A stretch of 33,660 nucleotides of DNA from contig JAAZPN010000322.1 in NCBI GenBank assembly GCA_012797215.1, forward strand, positions 1-33,660. Direction: 5' to 3'. A program made the translations under genes and the position numbers. This document shows positions 1-9,358 of the stretch, piece by piece. Position 1 is the stretch's first letter. Each line of letters begins with the position of its first letter. The DNA is from Chloroflexota bacterium (GTDB taxonomy: Bacteria; Chloroflexota; Anaerolineae; Anaerolineales; Anaerolineaceae). Under the pieces are notes generated by a model that did no database searches, was not told where the DNA came from, and saw nothing but the letters and a program-made list of their open reading frames with translations.

Positions 1-1346
1 CATTTGACCAGATTGCCGCGGAATTGGACGCTGAAAAGTCCGCCAAATTCAGCGAGAAATGGATTGTCGGATACGGACATTCCAGCGTGGCTGAGCACGC
101 CGTTTTGCATCTGGCGCTCGAAAATGTCTCTCGCCTTGCTATAGAAACCCTGGAAAGCAACCGCCTGGCTTCTTACACGGAAAAATCTACCCGCTATCAG
201 GAATGGAATCCAGAAGCCTGGGTGCTTGCCCCAGAGATTGCTGGTTCGCGCTTCGAGGGAAAGTACCGCGCCGTGATGCGTCTGCTATTTGAGGGCTACG
301 CGGAAGCAATGGAGGCGTTGCTGTCGTGGAGTGAAGCCGCTACCGAACGCTTGCCTGGGGAGAGTGAAAAAGCCTGGCAGAATCGGGCGCGCGTGAAAGC
401 GGTGGATGTAAGCAGGTTCTTTCTTCCGGCCGCTTCGATGGCCAATGTTGGCGTCACAATCAACGCCCGCGCGCTGGAATACGCAATCAAGAAACTCCTG
501 AGCTCGGAGCTGGAAGAGGTGCGCCAGATTGGCTCGGAAGTAAAAGCGGTTGCTACGCAAGAACTGCCCACGCTGGTCAAGTACGCAAACCCTATTGAGA
601 GTTTTGCCGGCATCCGTGCCAGTTTGCGCGCGGAAGCAGCCAGTATCGCCGAGGATACCGACAGCGTTTGGTGTAAGCTGCTCCGCGCTGAACCCGCGGG
701 TGAGGAGCAGGTGCTCGCGGCGGCTTTGCTGCGCTTCAGCGGGAAAGCCTACGCGGACTGCCTCTTGCATGCGCGCTCCTTGCCCACCAGCGAGAAAGCT
801 GCCCTGGTCGATGTTCTGTTCTCTCAACTTAACGATTTTGATGTTCCGCTGCGAGAGCTGGAATACGCCCAATACGACTTTGAGCTCATCATGGATCAGG
901 GCGCCTATTTTGAGTTTAAGCGCCACCGCATGATGACGCAAACCCCTCAGGCTCTAACGACGCGCCTCGGTTACGCGATCCCCAGGGCAATGCGCTCAGC
1001 CGGCGTGGAAGCCCTCTATCGGCATGCCATGAACGCGGCAGCCGCGCTTTACGAAGAAATAGCAGATTGGCAGCCTGAAGCAGCCGCTTATGTGGTGCCT
1101 AACGGGTTCAATCGAAGGGTGCTCTGCCGTATGAACTTACGGGAACTTTTCCATTTTGCTAAGTTGCGGGCTAGCGCGAACGCTCATTTCTCAATTCGGC
1201 GAGCAGCTTTAGGGATGGCAGAGCTGGCTTCCGCGGCGCATCCGCTGTTTTGTTCCAAACTTTGCCTGCCCGCAGGAGAAAACCAGAGTTCAGTCACTGA
1301 GGAATACTTTGTTGAAACGGCGGCCATGCCCAACCCGGCTGACTAA
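1..1346 (+). CDS. thyX: FAD-dependent thymidylate synthase, tandem (double) ThyX, 5'-truncated by the window
   Basis: The reading frame is open from base 3, so the true start lies upstream of the window; the TTG at 24 is internal. ThyX makes dTMP from dUMP with methylene-tetrahydrofolate and NADPH on FAD. Numbering from the codon at 24, the first ThyX module has GHSSVAEHA at 18-26 and a degenerate signature near 45-59 (SNR..S..EKS.RY). The second module follows, with RHR at 300-302 and then TQTPQALTTR. Each module also ends with a ThyX-like arginine-rich segment (VTINARALEYA; RMNLRELFHFAKLR). Usual single-domain ThyX is about 220-250 residues, so this is a duplicated form. Neither copy has the complete RHRxxSxNExSxRY motif, so catalytic activity is inferred. 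The family assignment is fairly secure. Confidence 0.8.
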   Translation, partial: FDQIAAELDAEKSAKFSEKWIVGYGHSSVAEHAVLHLALENVSRLAIETLESNRLASYTEKSTRYQEWNPEAWVLAPEIAGSRFEGKYRAVMRLLFEGYAEAMEALLSWSEAATERLPGESEKAWQNRARVKAVDVSRFFLPAASMANVGVTINARALEYAIKKLLSSELEEVRQIGSEVKAVATQELPTLVKYANPIESFAGIRASLRAEAASIAEDTDSVWCKLLRAEPAGEEQVLAAALLRFSGKAYADCLLHARSLPTSEKAALVDVLFSQLNDFDVPLRELEYAQYDFELIMDQGAYFEFKRHRMMTQTPQALTTRLGYAIPRAMRSAGVEALYRHAMNAAAALYEEIADWQPEAAAYVVPNGFNRRVLCRMNLRELFHFAKLRASANAHFSIRRAALGMAELASAAHPLFCSKLCLPAGENQSSVTEEYFVETAAMPNPAD

Positions 1347-1405
1347 ATATTTTGGAAGTGATAGCTTAGGGCGTTGAGTTTGCCTCAAATATCAGCACTG
1401 TCGGG

Positions 1406-1411
1406 TACAAT
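1406..1411 (+). promoter_or_regulatory. Candidate -10 element (TACAAT) for the small lipoprotein gene
   Basis: TACAAT lies 28 bases upstream of the ATG at 1440, a plausible distance for a leader carrying the AAAGGA ribosome site. No convincing -35 hexamer is seen at 16-18 bases spacing, so this is a weak call. Confidence 0.35.
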
Positions 1412-1439
1412 ACCAACAGCTAGTGAAAGGAAAATTATC

Positions 1440-1844
1440 ATGAAAAACAAATCCCTTTTAGTCGTGAGTATCCTGTTAATTGCCGTTCTCTTGTTAAGCG
1501 CTTGCGGAGCTAAAAATGAAGGCAGTTCTATCAACCTTCCCGCAGTCTCAGTTGCTGAAAGCCCCACAGCAGCCGCCCCTCAAGACCAACCAGCAAACAC
1601 TTATCCGGCTGGAGCAGCCCAATCAGCCAGCGCAGCTTATCCGGCTGGGACTTCTGCCGGGTTGAGTGACGCGGATGCGGAAGCGCTGCTGGTAGAAAAA
1701 CTTGGCGGTCATCACGTCCTGGACTGGGTGCTCCAATTTGAGAAGACGCGCGCGGAATGGGAACAGCTTCTGAGCGACCACCACGGCGTGACCTTTACCC
1801 CCGAAGAAAAAGAGGCGGTAATTACTTACCTGCTCAACCATTAA
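1440..1844 (+). CDS. Small lipoprotein with a cytochrome c-like C-terminal domain lacking the haem motif
   Basis: 134 residues. The ATG at 1440 is chosen because it has an AAAGGA ribosome site 8 bases upstream and opens directly into a lipoprotein signal (basic MKNK, hydrophobic core, LLSA-C22). A Ser/Pro/Ala-rich linker with two YPAG repeats (about 30-75) leads to a helical C-terminal domain (76-134). Its pattern LVEKLGGHHVLDWV, then KTRAEWEQLL and FTPEEKEAVITYL, resembles the small cytochrome c domains of quinohaemoprotein or sulfur-oxidation type. At the CxxCH position it reads L88-G-G-H91-H92. Covalent haem attachment therefore looks lost while the axial-ligand histidine remains. This relation is by pattern only. 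Function is unknown; location is predicted to be the outer face of the membrane. Confidence 0.75.
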   Translation: MKNKSLLVVSILLIAVLLLSACGAKNEGSSINLPAVSVAESPTAAAPQDQPANTYPAGAAQSASAAYPAGTSAGLSDADAEALLVEKLGGHHVLDWVLQFEKTRAEWEQLLSDHHGVTFTPEEKEAVITYLLNH

Positions 1845-1863
1845 TTCCTCACCGAAAAAGATT

Positions 1864-1890
1864 GCCCGCCACTTGGCGGGCTTTTTGTTT
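1864..1890 (+). terminator. Rho-independent terminator after the small lipoprotein
   Basis: A perfect 7-bp stem (GCCCGCC/GGCGGGC) with an ACTT loop is followed by TTTTTGTTT, 19 bases after the lipoprotein stop codon. Confidence 0.9.
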
Positions 1891-2008
1891 GGTCAAAAAA
1901 TGTAAGAATCGCACTCAATCGCACTCTATTTGGACATTTGGAGATACAATTATCTTGGCCTGATATGGGCGCTTAATGCAAAACATCAATATTAAGATTG
2001 GAGCATGC

Positions 2009-2773
2009 ATGGAAACGCATTTTTATCTGTCTTTACTCCCTGAAGCCTTGATTGTCTCAATGTTGAGCCCGGAAGAATTCGGCACCTATTACGCGGTCGG
2101 TTCCTCCAAGAAATCCCGAGGCCAGGCAATGTTTTTCGAGGTAGACCCCAGCTACCGGCACGAATATTTCCACCTGGATGAAGCGCTGAAACGCTGTGTT
2201 CCGCACGAGGACGGCCGTCCCAAATCTTCCATTTATGTCTCGGTTTATCGCGTTCTGGAACACATCGACCCCCACGCTCTGCTGGATTTGCATCTCACGA
2301 CCCAGGATGGACGTACACTCGCGCTTAAATCTTCCGAGTCCCTTCCGGAGAATGAAAGCGGATTGCATCTCTACCAGGAAATTGTGCCTGTAACCCCGCT
2401 TGTCGTCAGCCGATTGGATCCTGTCAGCTTCTATGAACTCATCGTGAAGAATCCAACCTCATTAATTTCCGTGCCAGCCATCACATTTACTGAACTGCAG
2501 TTGGGCGAACTGGCTTCTGACCCGGAAATGGGAATGCTGAATAACCTGCCTTATAGCAATCCTGATCATCTGCGGCAATGTCTCTCGGATGTGAAGACAA
2601 AATTTGTCTCCACCAAGATGGTAGACCGCACGCATTCGCCGGTCATCCCCTACCGTACCATTAAGAATGGTTTCTTTGTGGGTAATCACAGTACACTGCG
2701 CTACTATCCCATGCCGTCAGCAGAAACATTGCGGTCTGAAAATTATCGGTGGTTCCGTTCCGCCAGCATGTAA
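2009..2773 (+). CDS. Protein of unknown function upstream of hppA
   Basis: 254 residues. The ATG at 2009 is preferred over the in-frame ATG at 1976 because GGAG lies 5 bases upstream of it, while 1976 has no ribosome site. I do not recognise a family. The protein is soluble-looking, with no signal peptide or membrane segment. Readable features are an N-terminal segment LLPEALIVSMLSPEEFGTYY followed by SSKKSRGQAMFFEV, and a C-terminal half with many aromatic residues and the segment DRTHSPVIPYRTIKNG. The composition is typical of a real gene. It ends 36 bases before the hppA start with no strong terminator between, so the two are probably co-transcribed. TACAAT at 1945-1950 may be its -10 element. 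Confidence 0.75.
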   Translation: METHFYLSLLPEALIVSMLSPEEFGTYYAVGSSKKSRGQAMFFEVDPSYRHEYFHLDEALKRCVPHEDGRPKSSIYVSVYRVLEHIDPHALLDLHLTTQDGRTLALKSSESLPENESGLHLYQEIVPVTPLVVSRLDPVSFYELIVKNPTSLISVPAITFTELQLGELASDPEMGMLNNLPYSNPDHLRQCLSDVKTKFVSTKMVDRTHSPVIPYRTIKNGFFVGNHSTLRYYPMPSAETLRSENYRWFRSASM

Positions 2774-2809
2774 ATTCAGCCTTTGTGGGCTTTGTACGAG
2801 GAGCAAATA

Positions 2810-4882
2810 ATGAATTATCAAACTTGGTTGTATGTTGGTATTGCGGGTGGCGTTATTTCAATCGCCGTGGCAATTTATCTTTACTATTGGGTAATGCGGC
2901 AGGACGCGGGTTCTGAGAGGGCTCAGAAGGTCGCCTCCTGGATACGCGGCGGCGCCAATACCTACCTAAAGCGTCTGTATACCGCTCTGGCTTCCCTGGC
3001 GTTGGTCCTTGGCATTGTTATTGCGCTGATTTTTAGTTTCAATTTCGAATCGATTGGAACTACCGGCGTAACGATCGAACCGGGCAGCGGCGCGGTGATG
3101 GCTGCTTGTTTTGTGGTTGGCGCGCTGTGTTCCGCGGTGGCGGGGTATATGGGCATGCGCGTAGCAGTAGAGGCGAACGTCCGCACGGCGACCGCCGCGC
3201 AAAAAAGCCTGCAGCAGGCCTTCAGGCTTTCATTTTATGCTGGCGCGGTGCTTGGTCTTGCAATGGTCGGTTTGGCGGTAATTGGGATGAGCGTGATTTT
3301 CATCCTCACCAGGGACGCGCAGGCGGTACTTGGTTTCAGTTTTGGCGCCAGCACCTTAGCCCTGCTCGCGAAAGCTGGCGGTGGAATTTACACGAAAACT
3401 GCTGATATAGCGGCGGACTTGGTCGGGAAAGTTGAAATCGGAATCCCCGAAGATGACCCGCGCAATCCGGCAGTTGTGGCGGACAACGTAGGCGACAATG
3501 TAGGTGACGTGGCGGGCATGGGCGCGGATATCTTCGACAGCTATGTTGCCAGCGCGGTAGCCGTGATGCTCCTGGGAGCCAGCTTCGCGACCGGAATGCA
3601 GTACAAATACACTGTTATTCCACTGATTTTATGCACGCTCGGGACCTTTGCTTCCTTGCTTGGGATCCAGTTTGTGAAAGTGAAAGAAGGCGGAAAGCCC
3701 GGCGCCGCGCTGAACCGCGGGACAATTATCACCTGTGTAATCTTTGTGGCGGCGTTATTCATCTTAAGCCTTCTGAATGTAATAGAGCCTGGCATTTTTT
3801 GGGCTGCGACGGTCGGAATTGTCACCGGCGTCGTTATTGGTTTTACTTCAGACTTCTTCACCAATGACCAGTACAAACCGGTGCAAGAAACCTCGCGCGT
3901 CTCCACTTCGGGTTCGGCAGTGACCATCATCACCGGTTTTAGTTACGGTCTGATTTCTATCGTCCCATCCATTCTCGGCGTCGTTGTGGCTACGCTGATT
4001 TCCTACTATGTAGCGGTTGGGAACGGCTTGCCCGGTATCTATGGCATCGGCGTGGCAGCGGTGGGCATGCTTTCCATTAGCGGCATGATTGTTTCCGCGG
4101 ATGCTTACGGCCCGATTGTAGACAACGCGCGCGGTATCGCGGAGATGGCTGGCATGGGGCAGGAAGTGATTGAACGGGCGGATGTGCTGGACTCCGCTGG
4201 GAACACCGCTAAAGCAATCACCAAAGGTTTTTCCATCAGCGCTGCCGCTCTAACGGTTCTGGCGCTTTTTGCCGCGTACGCGGAAGTTGTGAAAGCGAAC
4301 GGTCTCGATATCAACATCAGTCTGCGCGAGCCAATTGTCATTGCGGGCGTGCTGCTGGGGGCGATGACCCCGCCGTTGTTCTCCTCGCTGCTAATGCTTT
4401 CCGTCACGCACAACGCCTTTGATATGATTGAGGAGATTCGCCGGCAGTTCCACGAGAAACCAGGCATCCTGGCAGGCACAGAAGACCCGGATTACGACCG
4501 CTGCGTCGGTCTGGCCGCGCACGGCGCGCTCTCATCTCTGCTCTTGCCGGCCTTCCTGGCGGTTGGCCTGCCACTTATCGTAGGGTTTGTGCTTGGCCCG
4601 GATGCCCTGGGAGGCTTTTTGGGCGGAGCGATTTTCACCGGCGTCATCTTTGCCTTGCTGATGGCGAACGCCGGAGGCTTGTGGGATAACGCCAAGAAAT
4701 ATATCGAGACTGGTAAATTTGGCGGCCCAGGCTCCGAAGCGCATAAAGCCGCCGTGGTGGGTGATACCGTTGGTGACCCCTTTAAGGATACCGCGGGTCC
4801 CTCGCTCAACACGCTCATCACCGTGATGTCATTGGTATCTTCGCTTTTCGCGCCGATTATTGCGGTTTTCCACCTCTTTTAG
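2810..4882 (+). CDS. hppA: Membrane-bound proton-translocating pyrophosphatase, K+-independent type
   Basis: 690 residues, the normal length of this family. The ATG at 2810 follows GAGGAG by 6 bases; the upstream in-frame GTG (2783) has no ribosome site. The enzyme hydrolyses pyrophosphate and pumps H+ across the cytoplasmic membrane through about 16 helices. Visible signatures are the PPi-binding segment EDDPRNPAVVADNVGDNVGD and the following AGMGADIFDSY, a second acidic segment (DAYGPIVDNARGIAEM), and the C-terminal DTVGDPFKDTAGPSLN. In the potassium-determining loop the sequence is GNTAKAIT with lysine at 468, which in this family marks K+-independent H+-PPases; K+-dependent members have alanine there. 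It is probably the second gene of an operon and is followed by a strong terminator. Confidence 0.97.
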   Translation: MNYQTWLYVGIAGGVISIAVAIYLYYWVMRQDAGSERAQKVASWIRGGANTYLKRLYTALASLALVLGIVIALIFSFNFESIGTTGVTIEPGSGAVMAACFVVGALCSAVAGYMGMRVAVEANVRTATAAQKSLQQAFRLSFYAGAVLGLAMVGLAVIGMSVIFILTRDAQAVLGFSFGASTLALLAKAGGGIYTKTADIAADLVGKVEIGIPEDDPRNPAVVADNVGDNVGDVAGMGADIFDSYVASAVAVMLLGASFATGMQYKYTVIPLILCTLGTFASLLGIQFVKVKEGGKPGAALNRGTIITCVIFVAALFILSLLNVIEPGIFWAATVGIVTGVVIGFTSDFFTNDQYKPVQETSRVSTSGSAVTIITGFSYGLISIVPSILGVVVATLISYYVAVGNGLPGIYGIGVAAVGMLSISGMIVSADAYGPIVDNARGIAEMAGMGQEVIERADVLDSAGNTAKAITKGFSISAAALTVLALFAAYAEVVKANGLDINISLREPIVIAGVLLGAMTPPLFSSLLMLSVTHNAFDMIEEIRRQFHEKPGILAGTEDPDYDRCVGLAAHGALSSLLLPAFLAVGLPLIVGFVLGPDALGGFLGGAIFTGVIFALLMANAGGLWDNAKKYIETGKFGGPGSEAHKAAVVGDTVGDPFKDTAGPSLNTLITVMSLVSSLFAPIIAVFHLF

Positions 4883-4900
4883 ACTGAATAGATAAATAAG

Positions 4901-4930
4901 AACAGCCCGGCTTGCCCGGGCTGTTTTGTT
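4901..4930 (+). terminator. Rho-independent terminator after hppA
   Basis: A 10-bp perfect stem (AACAGCCCGG/CCGGGCTGTT) with a 5-base loop is followed by TTGTT, 18 bases after the hppA stop. Confidence 0.85.
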
Positions 4931-5357
4931 GCTTATGGTTGACTTAGAACTTTGAGCGCAATGAGGGCAGACAAGTCAGCGCGTTGTCATGCCAAGGCGG
5001 AAGGGAAATGTATGGTGGAACAGAGGATCCTCCGCTGACGATCTGTGAGTGTCAGGGCTTGAGGATGACACATTTAATCCTTTGCTGACCCGTAGGGAAA
5101 GCACCTGTATTTCTAAGTCAAAGATATTTCTGACTTGCCAATATTCGCCAAGCACAGCAGTAACATTTCCCGTTTATTACCGGGACAAATTCAACGTTAT
5201 CGCAACCTCGTTTTATCACTGCAGCGGTCTATCAATCCTTTGAACAATTCCTAAAACAGCTTGCAGAGATGGATTCGCAGGACTGTGAAACAAAAATTCG
5301 GGTTTTTGAATCCGGAATCCCAGAAGATCAATTGTGGAACAAATGGAAATTAGGTTT
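4931..5357. other. Gene-poor spacer between hppA and the helical-repeat gene
   Basis: No complete gene is supported in these 427 bases. A + strand frame at 5049-5243 has no family resemblance and no ribosome site and was rejected. The stretch holds a degenerate dispersed-repeat-like segment (4985-5070) and the open remnant frame at 5164-5370, both listed separately. Confidence 0.6.
4985..5070. repeat. Degenerate dispersed-repeat-like segment
   Basis: The segment begins TGTCATGCC and ends GGATGACA, giving short imperfect terminal inverted repeats (TGTCAT/ATGACA). It contains GAGGATCCTC and CCGCTGACG in the middle. This resembles decayed intergenic repeats of the 'ATCCTCCGCT...AGGATGACA' type seen in many bacterial genomes. 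Only one copy is visible here, so the repeat status is inferred from resemblance. Confidence 0.3.
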
Positions 5358-5370
5358 TCATGCTTTATGA
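5164..5370 (+). pseudogene. Possible methyltransferase N-terminal remnant
   Basis: The + frame is open from 5164 to the TGA at 5368-5370. The only start codon is the ATG at 5269, with no good ribosome site, and the final 13 bases overlap the 3' end of the opposing gene. The translated segment from about 5230 reads like genuine protein, ending CETKIRVFESGIPEDQLWNKW. The 'ESG-(I/M)-PE....W' pattern is typical of the N-terminus of some small class I SAM-dependent methyltransferases, whose SAM-binding core would come next but is missing. I read it as a decayed fragment. A chance frame is the alternative. Confidence 0.3.
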
Positions 5371-6170
5371 ATCTTCGCGTGTGTCTTGACGGCTTCGAGC
5401 AATCCGGCAGCAGTCTCTGGCGGGAAGAAGGAGAGGTAATCTCTGATTCTTCGCTCAATGTCGCTGCCGGCTGTGTCTGATAAAACCTGCTTGAGCAGGT
5501 AAGCCGTCTCGCTGGGGGTGCGTTCAGCAAGATTTTGGACGACGCGGCTCAGGTTGTTCTCCAACCTGTCATCTCCAGCCTGTATGAAGGGACGGACCAG
5601 CTTGAAAATCCCGGAATATTTGCTGAGCGGCCGTTGCTCCAGGTCAATTGCCAGCGCAAGCAGGCCCGCGGATTGCATGCGTGGGAAAGGGCTGGTCAGG
5701 AGCTTTTGCATGAAGGCGTCCCAATCGCCGGCCAGGCGCAGCGATTGGCTGCCTTTCTGCAGCAGCGCTTCCAGAACAGCGCGGTCCAGCGGCGTTGAAA
5801 CCCATTCTTCGAGGAGTGTCGACACTTCCGCGCTAGCTTCCGGGGATAACTGCCCCAAAATCCCCGAGGCAAGCACGCGGGTTTCGTAATAAGGGTCCTG
5901 CCAGAGAGCGCGGACGAGCGCGAACGCTTCATTCGGATGAAGACTGACGGTCTGCTTAAGACCAATTTCAATCAATGGCAAAACCTGGGCGGGCAGCCTG
6001 TACGAGCGCATAAATGTCTTTGGAACCAGCTCGCTGCTCGGGCGGTAGGCGCGGCGTTCGTAAAAACTGAGCAGCTCATGAAGCGCTTTGACGAAGGCTG
6101 CCGGCTCGGAGAAAACGGAGGACAACTCCTCAATTTGTTTTTGGAGTCTGGTCAGATCGATGGCGGTCAT
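5358..6170 (-). CDS. Helical-repeat protein (HEAT/AlkD-like), function unassigned
   Basis: 270 residues, apparently all alpha-helical with about seven amphipathic helix pairs and no signal peptide. Segments such as NEAFALVRALWQDPYYETR, then ASGILGQLSPE, and later RMQSAGLLALAID fit the helical repeats of the HEAT/AlkD superfamily. AlkD proteins bind DNA and excise alkylated bases. I cannot confirm the AlkD catalytic tryptophan and aspartate, so I do not call a glycosylase. It begins 9 bases after the proS stop and is the last gene of the mazG-like/LOG/proS operon. No ribosome site is obvious, so translational coupling to proS is likely. Confidence 0.75.
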   Translation of the reverse strand: MTAIDLTRLQKQIEELSSVFSEPAAFVKALHELLSFYERRAYRPSSELVPKTFMRSYRLPAQVLPLIEIGLKQTVSLHPNEAFALVRALWQDPYYETRVLASGILGQLSPEASAEVSTLLEEWVSTPLDRAVLEALLQKGSQSLRLAGDWDAFMQKLLTSPFPRMQSAGLLALAIDLEQRPLSKYSGIFKLVRPFIQAGDDRLENNLSRVVQNLAERTPSETAYLLKQVLSDTAGSDIERRIRDYLSFFPPETAAGLLEAVKTHAKIHKA

Positions 6171-6179
6171 GATGTTAGC

Positions 6180-8159
<1,980 letters not shown>

Positions 8160-8163
<4 letters not shown>

Positions 8164-8486
8164 GCTTCAGGCTCCTTCCGCGCGTGTTCCGGCCAGAGAC
8201 GCGTTTGGTTTTGGGCAATTTTTTCCAAAACTGCCTGTTCCAGGTCAATTCCAGACACGCTGGCAAGCTGCAGCATATACAGCATGGTGTCCGCAAGCTC
8301 GCCGGCGAGGGCATCCCGATCAATGTCGTCGGACTGCCATTGAAACAGCTCGAGCACTTCCGCTGCTTCCAAGACGAGCGATATCGCCAGATTCCGCGGT
8401 GTTTGCTGCTTGACCGAGTCGGCGGCGTACCAACCTTTGGATTCCACCAAGGCATGCATTTTTTGGGTTAATTCTTCCAGGTTCAT
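8160..8486 (-). CDS. MazG-like nucleotide pyrophosphohydrolase
   Basis: 108 residues, a single MazG-like four-helix domain of the dCTPase-like short type. The metal-binding signature is visible as LEAAEVLELFQW (ExxE) followed by ELADTMLYML (ExxD). Such enzymes hydrolyse (deoxy)nucleoside triphosphates to monophosphate and pyrophosphate, often to remove damaged or modified nucleotides. The gene heads an operon with the LOG protein, proS and the helical-repeat protein. The promoter -10 element lies only 9 bases before the ATG and no ribosome site is present, so the mRNA may be leaderless. Confidence 0.88.
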
Positions 8487-8495
8487 AATCTTAAA

Positions 8496-8524
8496 ATTAT
8501 ACCTGAGAACTGCTGCTAAGTCAG
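8496..8524 (-). promoter_or_regulatory. Sigma70-type promoter of the mazG-like operon
   Basis: On the minus strand CTGACT (8524-8519), a 17-base spacer and TATAAT (8501-8496) form a good promoter. The expected transcription start is around 8489, three or fewer bases before the ATG at 8486. Confidence 0.7.
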
Positions 8525-8689
8525 TTAACGCTTTGAAATAGGCGCGCGTGCCTTTCGGTCTTTTTTTTGCATAATTGTCTAACCAGTCCTGGCGTCACCT
8601 GAATGCTTTGTGAGCAATCGGGTTGGTCTCCCATTGATCTGATTTGGATAAACTGCGGGATTATTCGCGCTGCTAGAGCGTGGGGTAAT
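8525..8689. other. Spacer between the ftsB-like terminator and the mazG-like promoter
   Basis: I see no gene or RNA here. A GC-rich run followed by eight T residues at 8561-8568 looks terminator-like on the + strand, but the stem is short and no + strand gene precedes it. Confidence 0.5.
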
Positions 8690-8690
8690 C

Positions 8691-8716
8691 AAAAACTCCG
8701 CGCGGCAGGCGGAGTT
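8691..8716 (-). terminator. Rho-independent terminator of the ftsB-like gene
   Basis: On the minus strand a perfect 8-bp stem (AACTCCGC/GCGGAGTT, 8716-8694) with a 7-base loop runs into a five-T tract. It begins 24 bases after the ftsB-like stop codon. Confidence 0.85.
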
Positions 8717-8739
8717 GGCTTAGCTCTCAGAAGGTGGGC

Positions 8740-9138
8740 TCAGTCTCCCCAAAAAAGTTGTTTCCAGATTTCCAGACGAGAGAGTGCTTTTACTTCTGCC
8801 AGAGGCGTGGGGGTGGGCGCTGCGGCCGCGGCTGACTGGGGTTGCAAGACGATAGGAACATCGCCTTCATTAATCAGTTTGGCTTCTTCGCGCGCCCATT
8901 CCTCTACTGCACGGTCGGAATTGGCATAGGCAATATCGGCCTGAAGCTGCTGCTTGGTTTGTTCCAACGCCGCGACGCGCGAGATTAGCAGCTGTTCCTG
9001 TTTTTCCAGCTGCAGTGACCGCACCATGCGGTTGTTAAAATCCATCATCAAAAAGACGAGTACAACAATCGCGATGACTAAGAAAACACGCCTGTCAGCC
9101 CAGTTTATCTGTTTGATTTTTTCCCAAATGTTTTTCAT
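8740..9138 (-). CDS. FtsB/DivIC-family septum formation initiator
   Basis: 132 residues. A short cytoplasmic N-terminus (MKNIWEKIKQINWADRR) is followed by one transmembrane helix (about 18-35). A coiled coil follows (about 38-75: RSLQLEKQEQLLISRVAALEQTKQQLQ) and then the typical post-coil motif DRAVEEWAREEAKLINEGDVP. FtsB/DivIC proteins link early and late divisome components in the membrane. A Pro/Ala-rich tail ends in EIWKQLFWGD. The gene appears monocistronic: it has its own terminator and a possible -10 (TACAAT at 9165-9160, minus strand) 21 bases before the start. The family fit is good; which member (FtsB or DivIC) cannot be told. Confidence 0.88.
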   Translation of the reverse strand: MKNIWEKIKQINWADRRVFLVIAIVVLVFLMMDFNNRMVRSLQLEKQEQLLISRVAALEQTKQQLQADIAYANSDRAVEEWAREEAKLINEGDVPIVLQPQSAAAAAPTPTPLAEVKALSRLEIWKQLFWGD

Positions 9139-9204
9139 TTATTCAAATCCGTTGCAACTATTGTACCACCAGCGCTAGGTTTCGCCTGAATGCGTTTTGT
9201 GGAT

Positions 9205-9232
9205 AAAAAAACGCAACCTTTTGGGTTGCGTT
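9205..9232 (-). terminator. Rho-independent terminator of tRNA-Leu
   Basis: On the minus strand a 9-bp perfect stem (AACGCAACC/GGTTGCGTT, 9232-9210) with a 5-base loop is followed by a T tract, directly downstream of the tRNA 3' end. Confidence 0.9.
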
Positions 9233-9234
9233 TG

Positions 9235-9319
9235 TGCCGAAGGAGAGATTTGAACTCTCACGAGCGCTATGCTCACTACGCCCTGAACGTAGCGTGTCTG
9301 CCAGTTCCACCACTCCGGC
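9235..9319 (-). tRNA. tRNA-Leu (anticodon CAG)
   Basis: 85 bases fold as a class II tRNA. The acceptor stem pairs GCCGGAG with CTTCGGC. The D arm contains GGTGGAACTGGCAGACAC. The anticodon stem CTACG/CGTAG encloses the loop TTCAGGG, giving anticodon CAG, which reads CUG. A long variable arm (TGAGCATAGCGCTCG) and a T arm GAGAG-TTCAAAT-CTCTC follow. The long variable arm and CAG anticodon identify leucine. The CCA end is not encoded. Confidence 0.96.
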
Positions 9320-9330
9320 GATAGAGTAAT

Positions 9331-9358
9331 ATTTTATCCAATCCCCGTATTTTGTCAA
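9331..9358 (-). promoter_or_regulatory. Promoter of tRNA-Leu
   Basis: On the minus strand a consensus TTGACA (9358-9353), a 16-base spacer and TAAAAT (9336-9331) lie just upstream of the tRNA. The predicted start is around 9324, about 5 bases before the mature 5' end. Confidence 0.85.

Noticed and set aside
285..941. 218-codon minus-strand frame inside thyX
   Set aside because: Shadow of the real coding frame; no domain or ribosome site.
2774..2800. AGCC...GGCT followed by TTTG before hppA, as a terminator
   Set aside because: A 4-bp stem is too weak; hppA is read as co-transcribed with the preceding gene.
8561..8568. T-run after a GC-rich stretch, as a + strand terminator
   Set aside because: The possible stem is 3-4 bp only and there is no + strand gene upstream.
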